Source of the DNA: Anaerolineae bacterium
GTDB taxonomy: Bacteria > Chloroflexota > Anaerolineae > Promineifilales > Promineifilaceae
Direction: 5' to 3'
Assembly (NCBI GenBank): GCA_020848035.1
Contig: JADLAX010000096.1
Span: 1 to 56,799 of the forward strand
DNA length: 56,799 bases
The position numbers and the translations under genes are program-made. A model generated the notes under the pieces. It saw only the letters and a program-made list of their open reading frames with translations. It had not been told where the DNA came from and searched no databases. Position 1 is the stretch's first letter. The number at the start of each line of letters is the position of its first letter. Below, one piece after another: positions 47,786 through 56,015 of the stretch.

Positions 47786-49210
47786 CTAGCGGACTTGGGT
47801 GGATAGAAAGTCGAGAATGTCGATTTTGGTCAAAATTCCCTGTACCTTGTCGTCGCTGGCGATGATAACGGCGCTGTGTTTGCTGAAGATGCCCACCAGC
47901 GTTTCCAGCGGCGTGCTGGGGCGCACTACGGGCACGTTGGTTTCGATGATGGATTCGATGGTTTCGTCCGGCGCGTGGCTGGCGTGGTTGGTGAGCAGCA
48001 TGTGGTTGAGCAGGTCAATTTCGGAAACAACGCCGAGGAGACGGCCGTCACCATCCAAAACCGGCAGCTGCGACACGTTAAACTGCTTCATCTGGGCAAT
48101 CACTTCGGTGATCAGGTCGGTGGGCCGGGCGGCGATGATGTCGTGGGCATGTTTGGCCGCCTGGATGTCGGCGGCGCGGAAATCGACCCAGGTTTGCTCC
48201 AGGAAGCCATTTTCGCGCAGCCACTCGTCATCAAACACCTTGCTCAAGTAGCGCGAGCCGGAATCGGGCAGCACGACGACCACCACATCGTCCTTGCCCA
48301 ACCGCTGGTCGTGGGCGTATTTAATCGCCCCGGCCACGGCCGAGCCGCACGACCCGCCGCAGAACATGCCCTCTTCGCGCACCAGGCGACGGGTCATCAG
48401 GAAACTTTCTTTGTCGTTTACCTGCACCACGTGGTCCACCACGCTTAAATCCAGCGTGCTGGGCAGGAAATCTTCGCCAATGCCTTCCACCTTGTACCCT
48501 TCGGCTTTGGTGTATTGGCCGCTGCGGTGCAGCTCGTACAAAATGGAGCCAATCGGGTCTACGCCCACTACTTTGATGTGCGGATTTTTCTCCTTCAGAT
48601 AGCGCCCCGTGCCGGTGATGGTGCCGCCGGTGCCCATGCCCACCACCAGGTGGGTGATGCGCCCTTTGGTCTGCCGCCAGAGCTCCGGCCCGGTGGTTTC
48701 TACGTGAGCCTGCGGGTTGACCGGGTTGTGGTATTGGTTGGCCAGGATGGCGTTGGGTGTTTCTTCAACCAGCTTGTGGGCCACGGAATAGTAGCTGCGC
48801 GGATCATCGGGTTCAACGGCCGTTGGCGTCACCACCACTCGCGCCCCGAAGGCCCGCAGCAGCAAAATCTTCTCCTGCGACATCTTGTCGGGCATTACAA
48901 AAATGCAGCGGTACCCCTTGATGGCCGCAGCGATGGCCAGCCCCACACCGGTATTGCCGGAGGTGGATTCAACGATGGTGCCACCGGGTTTTAAACGGCC
49001 GCTGCGCTCGGCATCGGCAATAATGGCCGGGCCAATACGGTCTTTCACGGAGCCGCCGGGGTTGAAAAATTCCACCTTGGCCAGTACGGTGCAGGGCAAG
49101 TCGCTCACCACGGAGTTCAGCCGCACCAGCGGGGTATTGCCGATAGTTTCCAGGATGCTGTTGTACACTTCCATCTCTTCCACTTGCACTTGTTGATTGA
49201 TTGTTTCCAT
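47786..49210 (-). CDS. PLP-dependent cystathionine beta-synthase with CBS domain pair
   Basis: The 474-aa enzyme has a fold II PLP domain (ETIGNTPLVRLNSV; Schiff-base Lys in NPGGSVKDRIGP; phosphate loop VGMGTGGTITGTGRYLK; STSGNTG). It is followed by two C-terminal CBS repeats (AARPTDLITEVIAQMKQFNVSQLPVLDGDGRLLGVVSEIDLLN and ETNVPVVRPSTPLETLVGIFSKHSAVIIASD). The fusion is typical of cystathionine beta-synthase and related cysteine synthases; which reaction dominates cannot be settled here. The CBS pair probably binds an adenosyl ligand that regulates activity. AGGA precedes the ATG at 49208-49210. Confidence 0.9.
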   Translation of the reverse strand: METINQQVQVEEMEVYNSILETIGNTPLVRLNSVVSDLPCTVLAKVEFFNPGGSVKDRIGPAIIADAERSGRLKPGGTIVESTSGNTGVGLAIAAAIKGYRCIFVMPDKMSQEKILLLRAFGARVVVTPTAVEPDDPRSYYSVAHKLVEETPNAILANQYHNPVNPQAHVETTGPELWRQTKGRITHLVVGMGTGGTITGTGRYLKEKNPHIKVVGVDPIGSILYELHRSGQYTKAEGYKVEGIGEDFLPSTLDLSVVDHVVQVNDKESFLMTRRLVREEGMFCGGSCGSAVAGAIKYAHDQRLGKDDVVVVVLPDSGSRYLSKVFDDEWLRENGFLEQTWVDFRAADIQAAKHAHDIIAARPTDLITEVIAQMKQFNVSQLPVLDGDGRLLGVVSEIDLLNHMLLTNHASHAPDETIESIIETNVPVVRPSTPLETLVGIFSKHSAVIIASDDKVQGILTKIDILDFLSTQVR

Positions 49211-49326
49211 AGGGTTCCTGTTTAAATCGGGTATTGGCGGACAACTTCATCACCTGGGCCAAGTATACACGAACCATTGCCTTTGAAAATAACGGCCGTT
49301 CTTCACCAGCAATTTCGAAACATCAT

Positions 49327-49485
49327 GTAGGGGCGGGATGGCGCGGTATGGTTTAGGCTGAAACAGGTGACCTTTTCTCCGCGCCGTCTCGCCCTGATTG
49401 GCGTTGACGGCCGTTTTGGGCGAGACAGGCGGGAGGCGAGGCCCTTTGTCAAGCCATGATCTTGGCCCGCCTGTCCCGCCCCTAC
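49327..49485. repeat. MITE-like element with 12-bp inverted ends
   Basis: GTAGGGGCGGGA (49327-49338) and TCCCGCCCCTAC (49474-49485) are exact inverted ends of a 159-bp block. Inside, GACAGGCGGG (49424-49433) pairs with CCCGCCTGTC (49466-49475). No ORF of note lies inside, although one ACGGCCGT is present. The remaining sequence of the 409-bp gap 49211-49619 holds two further ACGGCCGT sites and no gene I can support. Confidence 0.7.
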
Positions 49486-49619
49486 AAAAAATGTCTATAT
49501 CCCGGATTGCTGGTTGCGGGGATTCAAAAACAACGGCCGTCCAATTTTTCACGGTAGGTTCATGATTTTTCACGATTGGCTCATTGATTTTGCCTTTGTC
49601 CATCCCTTAGAATCGAGCC

Positions 49620-50783
49620 ATGCAATCACAGGAGATCAAGCATATCCTGGTCCTCGAACCAGATCGCACCTTTGCCCTGCGCCTGATGCGTGCCCTCAGC
49701 CGCATGGGTGACTTTCACGTCTCGCTGGTGCCCACCTTAAAAGAGGCGTGTTTACAGCTGGTGCAGAACGATCAAGACCTGGCCTTCATTCCCGTGACCG
49801 AGGGGGCCAAAATTATCCGCTCGCTGCGGGCGGTGCAGCCCAATTTACGCCTCATCCTGGTAACCCCTTCCGGCGACGAAGAAATTCCAGTGACTTACTC
49901 TGGCAACGTGCAGGGAGTGCTCATCAAATCCCTGGTGGATGTGGAGCTGGAAACGTTGGTGGAAAACGTAGCCCGCCAGCCGGTGGTGCCGCCGCGCCGC
50001 GAGACGGCCGTTCCCCCCGATCCCACCCGTTCGCTCGATACGGCCCTGCTCATTGCCACGCTGCAAGAGGCACGTCTGGGCCGCCTGCTGCAAACGGTTG
50101 TGTTTGCCCGGGGCAGCAAGCTGCTGGCCTACTGGGGCGAACTCAACGAGCGTGAAGCAGCAGCCGTCGCCCTGCACGTCGGCGCGGGATGGGCAGGCAA
50201 CACCCTACCGTCACGCTTGCAGTTCATCCACCTGCCTGCCCGGGCGGGCGATTTGCTGCTCTTCACCCATCACGTATCTGAGCAGTTCCTGGTGACCCTG
50301 GTGGCGCTGCCCGAAGCGCCGCTGACCGAAGTGCGGCAGCAGGCGCGGCGCATGGCTAAAAAGTTAACGGCCGTTGTCGAAGGGCGGGTGCTGGCGCAGA
50401 CGGGGTTGCTGGAAAATGGCTTTGGTGCGGGGCAACGGCCGTCTTTTGTCATCGTCTGGCGGCCAGATGAACTGCTGCCCAGCCAGCTTCATATCCCGCT
50501 GCGCCGGGCGATCAGCCGGTTGGCCGTGGCCAACGCCTGCGTGCTGACCCACGTGCAGGTCCAGGCGGATCTGGTGCAGCTGGTGGTAACCGTACCGCCC
50601 GGCCGTGATGCCAGCTGGGCGGCCTATCTTTTCAAAAACGGCTCCGAACAAACCATCCACTACGAATTTGAGCTGCACGGCAGCCTGTGGGAAACTGGCT
50701 TCTACGCCACCGAATCCAGCGAACCCCTGAGCGATGCCGAGCTGCGCCTTTTCCTCGATTCTTCTTCCGAAACGACTGGCTAA
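49620..50783 (+). CDS. Receiver-like, roadblock-like and Y1-transposase-like fusion protein
   Basis: The 387-aa protein has three parts. Residues 1-118 resemble a degenerate response-regulator receiver (KHILVLEPDRTFALRLMRALSRMGDFHVSLVPTLKEACLQLV; a normal phospho-Asp is not evident). About 130-255 look like a roadblock/LC7 domain (RLLQTVVFARGSKLLAYWGELNEREAAAVALHVGAGW, AGDLLLFTHHVSEQFLVTLVAL). About 275-383 follow the layout of the IS200-type Y1_Tnp fold (PSFVIVWRPDELLPSQLHIPLRRAI, HVQVQADLVQLVVTVPPGRDASW, SLWETGFYATESSE), but both HUH histidines are replaced (Leu, Gln). It is probably a signalling protein with an exapted nucleic-acid-binding fold. Family assignment of the last two parts is by eye. 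Confidence 0.6.
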   Translation: MQSQEIKHILVLEPDRTFALRLMRALSRMGDFHVSLVPTLKEACLQLVQNDQDLAFIPVTEGAKIIRSLRAVQPNLRLILVTPSGDEEIPVTYSGNVQGVLIKSLVDVELETLVENVARQPVVPPRRETAVPPDPTRSLDTALLIATLQEARLGRLLQTVVFARGSKLLAYWGELNEREAAAVALHVGAGWAGNTLPSRLQFIHLPARAGDLLLFTHHVSEQFLVTLVALPEAPLTEVRQQARRMAKKLTAVVEGRVLAQTGLLENGFGAGQRPSFVIVWRPDELLPSQLHIPLRRAISRLAVANACVLTHVQVQADLVQLVVTVPPGRDASWAAYLFKNGSEQTIHYEFELHGSLWETGFYATESSEPLSDAELRLFLDSSSETTG

Positions 50784-50798
50784 AGCGAAAACACGAAT

Positions 50799-50900
50799 GG
50801 CTCTTTGGGAATTCAGGGGGTTTACAGCCCGTGGTGCGTGAAACGTGAAACGTGACCAGGGGCCATCACGTTTCACGCCAGATCCCACGAAATCCTGAAG
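50799..50900. repeat. Dispersed hairpin repeat, family A, copy 3
   Basis: GGCTCTTTGGGAATTCAGG at 50799, then core CGTGAAACGTGAAACGTGAC at 50837-50856 and TCACGTTTCACG at 50866-50877, closing with AATCCTGAAG. It is nearly the same as copy 1. A further hairpin of ACGAAT words (about 50908-50990) completes the gap before nei. Confidence 0.8.
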
Positions 50901-51038
50901 ACCCATACGAATTTAACGAATAGACAAATGAGACGAACAAAAATATTCGTCCAATTCGTTCATTCGCGTCATTCGTGTTTCAAATTCGCAATTTTTGGTA
51001 AGATCAGCGGCAGCAATTGACAAACAACGGAGCAATTT

Positions 51039-51860
51039 ATGCCTGAGGGACCGGAAATTCAATTGGCCGCTGATGCCGTGGCGGCGGCGCTGGTAGGACG
51101 GCCGACAACGGCCGTTTTTTTTGCCTTTGATTCGCTGAAAAAGTATGAGGAATTGCTAACCGGGGTGGCGGTAACGGCCGTACAGGCGCACGGCAAAGCG
51201 ATGCTCACTCGTTTTGCCAACGGCTGGAACATCTACAGCCACAACCAGCTGTACGGCAAATGGATGGTGCGCAACGCCCATGACTTCCCCGACACCAACC
51301 GGCAGCTGCGCCTGGCCCTCCACAACGAGGCCCAATCGGCGCTGCTCTACAGCGCGTCGGACATTGCCGTGCTGCCCGATGGCGAGCTGGACAGCCATCC
51401 GTTTCTTAGCAAGTTGGGGCCAAACTTGCTAGACAAATCGGTGACGGTGCCCCCGGTAGCCGCCCGGTTTATGGCCGGTGAATTTGCCCGGCGGCGGCTG
51501 ACCTCGCTGCTGCTGGACCAGGGCTTTTTGGCCGGGCTGGGCAACTATTTGCGCAGCGAGGTGCTGTTTGTGGCCCACGTTCACCCCGATCTGCGCCCGG
51601 TAGACTGCACCGATGAACAAATTTTGGCGTTGGCGGAAGCGGCCGTTTCCCTCACCCGCCAGTCGTACCGGACCAAAGGCATTACCAACGACCTGGCCCT
51701 GGCGCACAAGATGAAGGATGAAGGGCACAGCTACCGCGATTATCGTTTCTGGGTGTTTGATCGCGACGGCCGTCCTTGCTACAACTGTGGTACACCCATC
51801 AGCAAAGACACCATCGGCGGGCGGCGGCTTTACTACTGCCCCACCTGCCAATCAAAATAA
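51039..51860 (+). CDS. Fpg/Nei-family DNA glycosylase, endonuclease VIII type
   Basis: The 273-aa protein begins MPEGPEIQLAADAV with the catalytic Pro and Glu of Nei. It has SHNQLYGKWMV, the helix-two-turn-helix LLLDQGFLAGLGNYLRSEVLF and a C-terminal zinc finger (CYNCGTPI...RRLYYCPTCQSK). The PEGPEI start fits Nei/endonuclease VIII, which removes oxidised pyrimidines, rather than Fpg (PELPEV). GGAG lies before ATG 51039. Confidence 0.92.
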   Translation: MPEGPEIQLAADAVAAALVGRPTTAVFFAFDSLKKYEELLTGVAVTAVQAHGKAMLTRFANGWNIYSHNQLYGKWMVRNAHDFPDTNRQLRLALHNEAQSALLYSASDIAVLPDGELDSHPFLSKLGPNLLDKSVTVPPVAARFMAGEFARRRLTSLLLDQGFLAGLGNYLRSEVLFVAHVHPDLRPVDCTDEQILALAEAAVSLTRQSYRTKGITNDLALAHKMKDEGHSYRDYRFWVFDRDGRPCYNCGTPISKDTIGGRRLYYCPTCQSK

Positions 51861-51862
51861 TG

Positions 51863-51916
51863 CCGTAGCCGCGGCTTCCAATCCGCGCTTTGCGCGCTAA
51901 GAAAGCGCGGCTACGG
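51863..51916. repeat. Hairpin before the FrnE-like gene
   Basis: CCGTAGCCGCG (51863-51873) and CGCGGCTACGG (51906-51916) are exact inverted repeats, with an alternative inner stem CCGCGCTTT (51883-51891) / AAAGCGCGG (51902-51910). It directly precedes the AGAGG ribosome site of the next gene. Confidence 0.7.
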
Positions 51917-51927
51917 AAGAGGAAACT

Positions 51928-52533
51928 ATGACCCAAAATCAAGTAATCATCGACGTCTGGTCAGACTTTGTTTGACCGTTTTGCTTTCTCGTCTCCTCCA
52001 GTCTGGAGAAGCTCAAGCAATCGCACAACGTACACATTCACTGGCGTGCCTACGAGCTGCGCCCTGCCGGGTCGCCGCCAATGCCGCCGGAATACCGCGC
52101 CCGCATCGAGGCGGGACGGCCGCAGTTAGAAGCAATGGCTCGCCAGCGCTACGGGCTGGAACTCAACGTAGGGCCATTCGGCATCAACAGCCGCCCGGCG
52201 CTGGTGGGGGCCAAGTTTGCCGAGGCGCAGGGAGTTGGTGAGGCATATCACGACGCCGTCTTCCGTGCTTACTGGCAGGATGCTAAAAATATTGAGGATT
52301 TGGACGTGTTGGCGGGGTTGGCAACGGCCGTTGGCCTCAACCGCGACGAATTTCTGGCGGCGCTGGACGATCCGCAGTACCAAAACGCCATGTTGGCGGA
52401 CGTGCAGCAAGCGTTCCAATACGGCCTCAGCGGCGTCCCGGCGCTGGTCTACAACAACAAATACCTGGTCAGCGGGGCGCAGCCGTATGAGCTGCTGGTT
52501 CAGGTGGCGGAAAAGGCGGCTGAAGACGAGTAA
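51928..52533 (+). CDS. DsbA/FrnE-family thioredoxin-fold protein with in-frame TGA at the active site (candidate selenoprotein)
   Basis: Reading from ATG 51928 (AGAGG six bases upstream) gives VIIDVWSDFV, then TGA (51973-51975), then PFCFLV and 183 more codons without another stop, 201 aa in all. The family (FrnE-like DsbA, PF01323) has CPWC at this place, so the TGA replaces the first, nucleophilic Cys and leaves U-P-F-C if read as selenocysteine. Later parts fit the family well (WRAYELRP, EAQGVGEAYHDAVFRAYW, GLSGVPALVYNNKYLVSG with the cis-Pro). A stem-loop follows the TGA at the distance expected of a bacterial SECIS. The alternatives are a nonsense mutation or a base-call error. Confidence 0.75.
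51992..52010 (+). promoter_or_regulatory. Candidate bacterial SECIS stem-loop
   Basis: Downstream of the TGA, CTCC pairs with GGAG around the 5-nt loop AGTCT (G in its second position). The stem extends past one mismatch with two more pairs, CT/AG. The loop begins about 25 nt after the TGA. These features match the general bacterial SECIS description (small stem, G within the first two loop bases, loop 16-37 nt after UGA). Confidence 0.45.
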
Positions 52534-52597
52534 AAAGTGATAAGTGAAAAGTAAAAAGTGGGCCAAACTTTTCACTTATCACTTTTTACTTTTCACT
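52532..52597. repeat. Tandem-word hairpin (AAGTGATAAGTG type) between convergent genes
   Basis: AAAAAGTGATAAGTGAAAAG words at 52532-52560 face their inverted complement at 52567-52597. The unit contacts both convergent genes: its first bases are part of the FrnE-like stop region, and the LLM gene's final residues and stop lie in its right arm. It can serve as a bidirectional terminator. Confidence 0.8.
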
Positions 52598-53422
52598 AAA
52601 AATCGGCGGCCCTTGCTTAATGCGCTCCTCGATAATTTGCAAGCCTGCTGCGTCGCGGGAGATCTGCCAGCGGGCTTCCAGCCACCAGGTTGCGCCGGCT
52701 TCGGCATACGGCCGTACCTTTGCCAACGCCTCGCCTGGTTTATCCCCCGGCGTTTCCCCTTCTACCACAATGTCAAATGGTTCGTTGGGCTTATTGGCCT
52801 GAATGAACGCGGCCATCGCGGCGACGGCTTCTGGGGTGAGCGGTTGGTGCTGCTTGTTGGCGTCCAGCACGTTGGGCAGCAGGCCGTCGTAGCGCAGGGC
52901 GCGGGCCATGCTTTTGGGCCAGTGCCAGGCACCCACCATCCAGATGGGAATGCGCGGCTGCTGCACGGGCGGGGGCGGGGGGAAGAAATCGCATTCGGTC
53001 ACCTGGTAATGCTTGCCGCTGTAGCGGAATGGCTGGCCGCGCCACAGCCCGGTGAGAATGTCCAGCCCCTCGTCCAGCAGCTCGGCGCGGGTTTGGCGGT
53101 CGGTGACCTCGCCAAAGGCGTGGAAGCCAGTGTCCACCGCGCCCAGCCCCACGCCCAAAATGACACGCCCGCCGGAAAGATTGTCCAGCGTGGCCGTTTC
53201 GCTGGCCAGCTTCCAGGGGCGCATGCGCGAAATGGGGGTGATCATCGTGCCCAGGCGCAGGCGCTCGGTAACCATCGCGGCGGCCGTCAAACTCACCCAG
53301 GCGTCGATGCCCCAGACCGGCTCCCAGACAAAGATGGCGTCCCAATTGGCGGATTCGGCCGTTTTGGCCAGGTTGGCCACGGTGCGGGCATCGCCGCTGG
53401 GAATGACAAAACCATATTTCAT
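52586..53422 (-). CDS. LLM-class flavin-dependent oxidoreductase (luciferase-like)
   Basis: The 278-aa protein shows the luciferase-like monooxygenase fold (PF00296): MKYGFVIPSGDARTVANLAKTAESANWDAIFVWEPVWGIDAWV, ERLRLGTMITPISRMRPWKLASETATLDNLSGGRVILGVGLG, and IPIWMVGAWHWPKSMARAL. It probably uses F420 or FMN; the sequence alone does not decide. GGAGG precedes the ATG at 53420-53422. The last codons derive from the hairpin repeat. Confidence 0.9.
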   Translation of the reverse strand: MKYGFVIPSGDARTVANLAKTAESANWDAIFVWEPVWGIDAWVSLTAAAMVTERLRLGTMITPISRMRPWKLASETATLDNLSGGRVILGVGLGAVDTGFHAFGEVTDRQTRAELLDEGLDILTGLWRGQPFRYSGKHYQVTECDFFPPPPPVQQPRIPIWMVGAWHWPKSMARALRYDGLLPNVLDANKQHQPLTPEAVAAMAAFIQANKPNEPFDIVVEGETPGDKPGEALAKVRPYAEAGATWWLEARWQISRDAAGLQIIEERIKQGPPIFSEK

Positions 53423-53440
53423 AGGTGAACCTCCGTGATT

Positions 53441-53489
53441 CCCCGGAAACTGCTAAAGAGGTGAGCCGTCCTGTGGAAAGTTTCCGGGG
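53441..53489. promoter_or_regulatory. Inverted repeat upstream of the LLM oxidoreductase gene
   Basis: CCCCGGAAACT (53441-53451) and AGTTTCCGGGG (53479-53489) are exact 11-bp inverted repeats with 27 bp between them. They lie after the propeller lipoprotein gene and before the LLM gene on the minus strand. They could be a terminator, attenuator or operator. Confidence 0.45.
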
Positions 53490-53544
53490 AAATGTTTTGT
53501 CGGAGAGTTTAGCGCAATATCCTGACATCTGTTGTCGGGAATGG

Positions 53545-55698
53545 TTAGGGTGAGGTGGTTATCGCAAAAAGCCCGGCCCCACTGGCTGAGACGTAGAGGG
53601 TGTTGTTGGTGGTGGCGAGACGGCCGTACCAACCCGGCAAATCAACCAGACCAATCAATTTGGGCTGGTCTGGCTGGCTGGCGTCCAGCACCCGCAGCGT
53701 GTTGTCGTCGGCCAGGATATAGATTTGTTGACCCACAGCGAGGACATCGGCCACGGCGAACGGGAGCTGCCACTGGTTGATGATGGACGGCCGTTCCTTA
53801 TCCGCCACATCAATCACGGTCATCGAGCCGCAGCGATCGCCGCTGCACAGGGCAAACAGCGCATCGTCCACCACGGCCAGATGGCTGGCGTCGTCGGGCA
53901 GCAGAAAGTTGCTCACCAACCTGGGCTCTAAAGGCTGTTGGATGTCGATAATCGCCAGGTTGCGCTGTTCGTAGCCTTCTAGCAGGTAGAGATAACCGTC
54001 ACCGGCAACCATGGCGTCGAAGGTTTGCAGCCCGGTTGGCACCGAATTGACCAACTGCGGATTGGCGGGATCTTGCAAATCAAACACACCCAGATCGCCG
54101 TTGAAAGAATATTGATTTTGCAGCGGGAGGTAGAGGGAGGTGCCGACCAACGCCGCGCCGTTGAGGCTGGCGAACGCTTCGCTGTCGTCAGTAGGGGTGT
54201 AAAGCAGGGCCAGGTTGGCCGGATCGCTGGTGTCAAATAGCAGCATGCTGCTGTTCCAGATGGTGGCTGCGAGCGTTTGCCCGATCCCTAGCAGCTGGAG
54301 CGGTTGGCTGCCCGTGTATGGCTCCGTCTGGCTCAGCACCACGGGCGTGGGTTGGTTCAGGTCCAGGCTGGCGATGGTAGAACCACGTCCTTCGTTGGTG
54401 AGCAGGTAGCTGGCGGACTCGCCAGGCAGGATGTCTTCCACGCTTTGGAAGCCGACCGGGTTGGTGTAACTGCCCAGCAGCTGTACGTTGGCCGGATCGC
54501 TGGTGCTGTAAATTTGTAAGCCGCTGAGGCCAGTCACGTAAAGCAGTTCACCGCTGCCCATCATGTCGCTGATGCAGTTTTGCGGGTCGAATTCGGCCGT
54601 TTTTTGTGGCGCTTCGGGCTGGGTAATGTCTACAAGGGTAATCTGGCTGAAACAGTAGCCAAATTCACCATGCCCGAAGCTGGTGGCCAGAATGTTGTCG
54701 TTGCCGGTCGCCAGGCCGAAGAAGGTGGGCGTAAACAGTTGGCTTTGCGGTATCTCTTCTGGCGCAGTGGGATTGGTTATATCGTAAAGAAAGAGGCGCG
54801 GTTCTGGCCCCGCGTAGAGCAGGAAAAGATGGTTGCCGTGCACGGCCGTTTTCACCCGAAACACATCTTCAGCCTCGCCAATCCGGCTAAGTTCCTGGGT
54901 AGGGTCTTGCGGGTCGGCAACCTGAACGCCGGATTCGGTGGCGATAAAAAGCAAATCGTTAGAGACGCTGAATGCTTCAATATCTTTCACTGGCATGGAA
55001 CCAACAAAAGTTGGATCGGTCGGGACCAACAGATCGAACCAGATCAAGTCTACGGGGAACGTAAAATCATCGGCAAGGAGGCCAATGTTGGTGACAAAAA
55101 GACGGCCGTTGCTGCTGTCAATTGCCTGGGCATACGGTGGATTGGCCCCGCTGTAGCCCGGTCCGGCATCAACCAGCCGGATGTTGGCCGGATCGGCGAC
55201 GTCCAGCACAACCAGCCCAGCCTGCCCGGCCGCCCCGTAAACAAACGTACCGATTTGCACCATGTCGTACAGGATGTCGCTGGCGGGCGGGCTTTGCCCT
55301 AAAAATCGGGGCGCGGTGGGGTCAGTGACATCGACGGCGACCAAGCGCGGCCCAACGGCCAGGTACGCCGTGGAGCCATCCACCAGCACCGCCTGCGGTA
55401 CGCCGCCCCACTGATTTTGTACGGTGAGGGTGAGGCTGTTTTCGCTGGGCAGCAGTGGGTAAGCGGGGGTTGGTGTGAGGGTTGGCTCGATGTATTGTGG
55501 CGTAACGGCCGTTGCCTCAGGCAGCGGCGTTTGCGTGGCGGGTATTTGAGTCGGCAGCGGGGTTTCGGTAGGAACGGCCGTGGCTTCCGGCGTGTTGGTT
55601 ACCACGGTAGGAATGCTAGTGGGCCGGGCTTCGCTGGGGATGCAGGCGGTGATGAGCAAAAGAATGATGAAGATGGGCAAAAATCGAAAACGGTTCAT
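53545..55698 (-). CDS. LVIVD-repeat beta-propeller lipoprotein
   Basis: The 717-aa lipoprotein (FIILLLITACIPSE) has a long Thr/Pro linker (TEATAVPTETPLPTQIPATQ type), then repeats of the LVIVD type: AVDVTDPTAPRFLGQ, LVVLDVADPANIRLVD, IYSTSDPANVQLLGSY, LFDTSDPANLALLY, VFDLQDPANPQLVNS, IIDIQQPLEPRLVS and VLDASQPDQPKLIGLVDLPGW. Ten or more blades suggest one or two propellers acting in surface binding. GGAGG precedes ATG 55696-55698. Confidence 0.88.
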   Translation of the reverse strand: MNRFRFLPIFIILLLITACIPSEARPTSIPTVVTNTPEATAVPTETPLPTQIPATQTPLPEATAVTPQYIEPTLTPTPAYPLLPSENSLTLTVQNQWGGVPQAVLVDGSTAYLAVGPRLVAVDVTDPTAPRFLGQSPPASDILYDMVQIGTFVYGAAGQAGLVVLDVADPANIRLVDAGPGYSGANPPYAQAIDSSNGRLFVTNIGLLADDFTFPVDLIWFDLLVPTDPTFVGSMPVKDIEAFSVSNDLLFIATESGVQVADPQDPTQELSRIGEAEDVFRVKTAVHGNHLFLLYAGPEPRLFLYDITNPTAPEEIPQSQLFTPTFFGLATGNDNILATSFGHGEFGYCFSQITLVDITQPEAPQKTAEFDPQNCISDMMGSGELLYVTGLSGLQIYSTSDPANVQLLGSYTNPVGFQSVEDILPGESASYLLTNEGRGSTIASLDLNQPTPVVLSQTEPYTGSQPLQLLGIGQTLAATIWNSSMLLFDTSDPANLALLYTPTDDSEAFASLNGAALVGTSLYLPLQNQYSFNGDLGVFDLQDPANPQLVNSVPTGLQTFDAMVAGDGYLYLLEGYEQRNLAIIDIQQPLEPRLVSNFLLPDDASHLAVVDDALFALCSGDRCGSMTVIDVADKERPSIINQWQLPFAVADVLAVGQQIYILADDNTLRVLDASQPDQPKLIGLVDLPGWYGRLATTNNTLYVSASGAGLFAITTSP

Positions 55699-55748
55699 GG
55701 GTTGTTACCTCCGCAAGGTTATTCTGGACTTTTCCTCAAGTAAGAAAT

Positions 55749-55829
55749 GGGACACAGATTTTCACAGATAACACAGATTTGCTTCTTTAATCTGTGGCAA
55801 TCAGCGATTATCTGTGTCCGAAATACTTC
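55749..55829. repeat. Hairpin with ACAGATAA words
   Basis: GGGACACAGATTTTCACAGA words (55749-55780) face AATCTGTG...ATCTGTGTCC (about 55791-55829). It lies in the 317-bp gap 55699-56015 between divergent genes. The rest of that gap holds one ACGGCCGT (near 55888) and no visible gene. Confidence 0.65.
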
Positions 55830-56015
55830 ATTTTTACTGAAGAACTGACCTACTTTTAGCTTAAAGCGTGAGGTGATGGGATGCTTAACGGCCGTACCGC
55901 GAACAGCCTACGGCTTGCATTTTTTCATTGCACAAATGCCGCCTGCCGATTATAGTTCGGCAGGTCCCATGTTGGATTTATCCAGACAGTTAACCAACCA
56001 AATAGAAGAGGCAAC

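Noticed and set aside
49327..49485. Structured RNA gene in the gap before the REC-roadblock gene
   Set aside because: The exact inverted ends and the internal stem fit a MITE-like repeat better. I see no known riboswitch or ncRNA motif.
51973..51975. Simple pseudogene explanation for the in-frame TGA
   Set aside because: Not excluded, but considered less likely. Only one stop occurs in 202 codons, it falls exactly on the active-site Cys, the RBS is strong and a SECIS-like hairpin follows.
52791..53528. 245-codon minus-strand frame overlapping the LLM oxidoreductase
   Set aside because: It is an out-of-frame shadow of the LLM gene, Arg/Gly/His-rich. The LLM frame has the luciferase-like motifs and a GGAGG start site.
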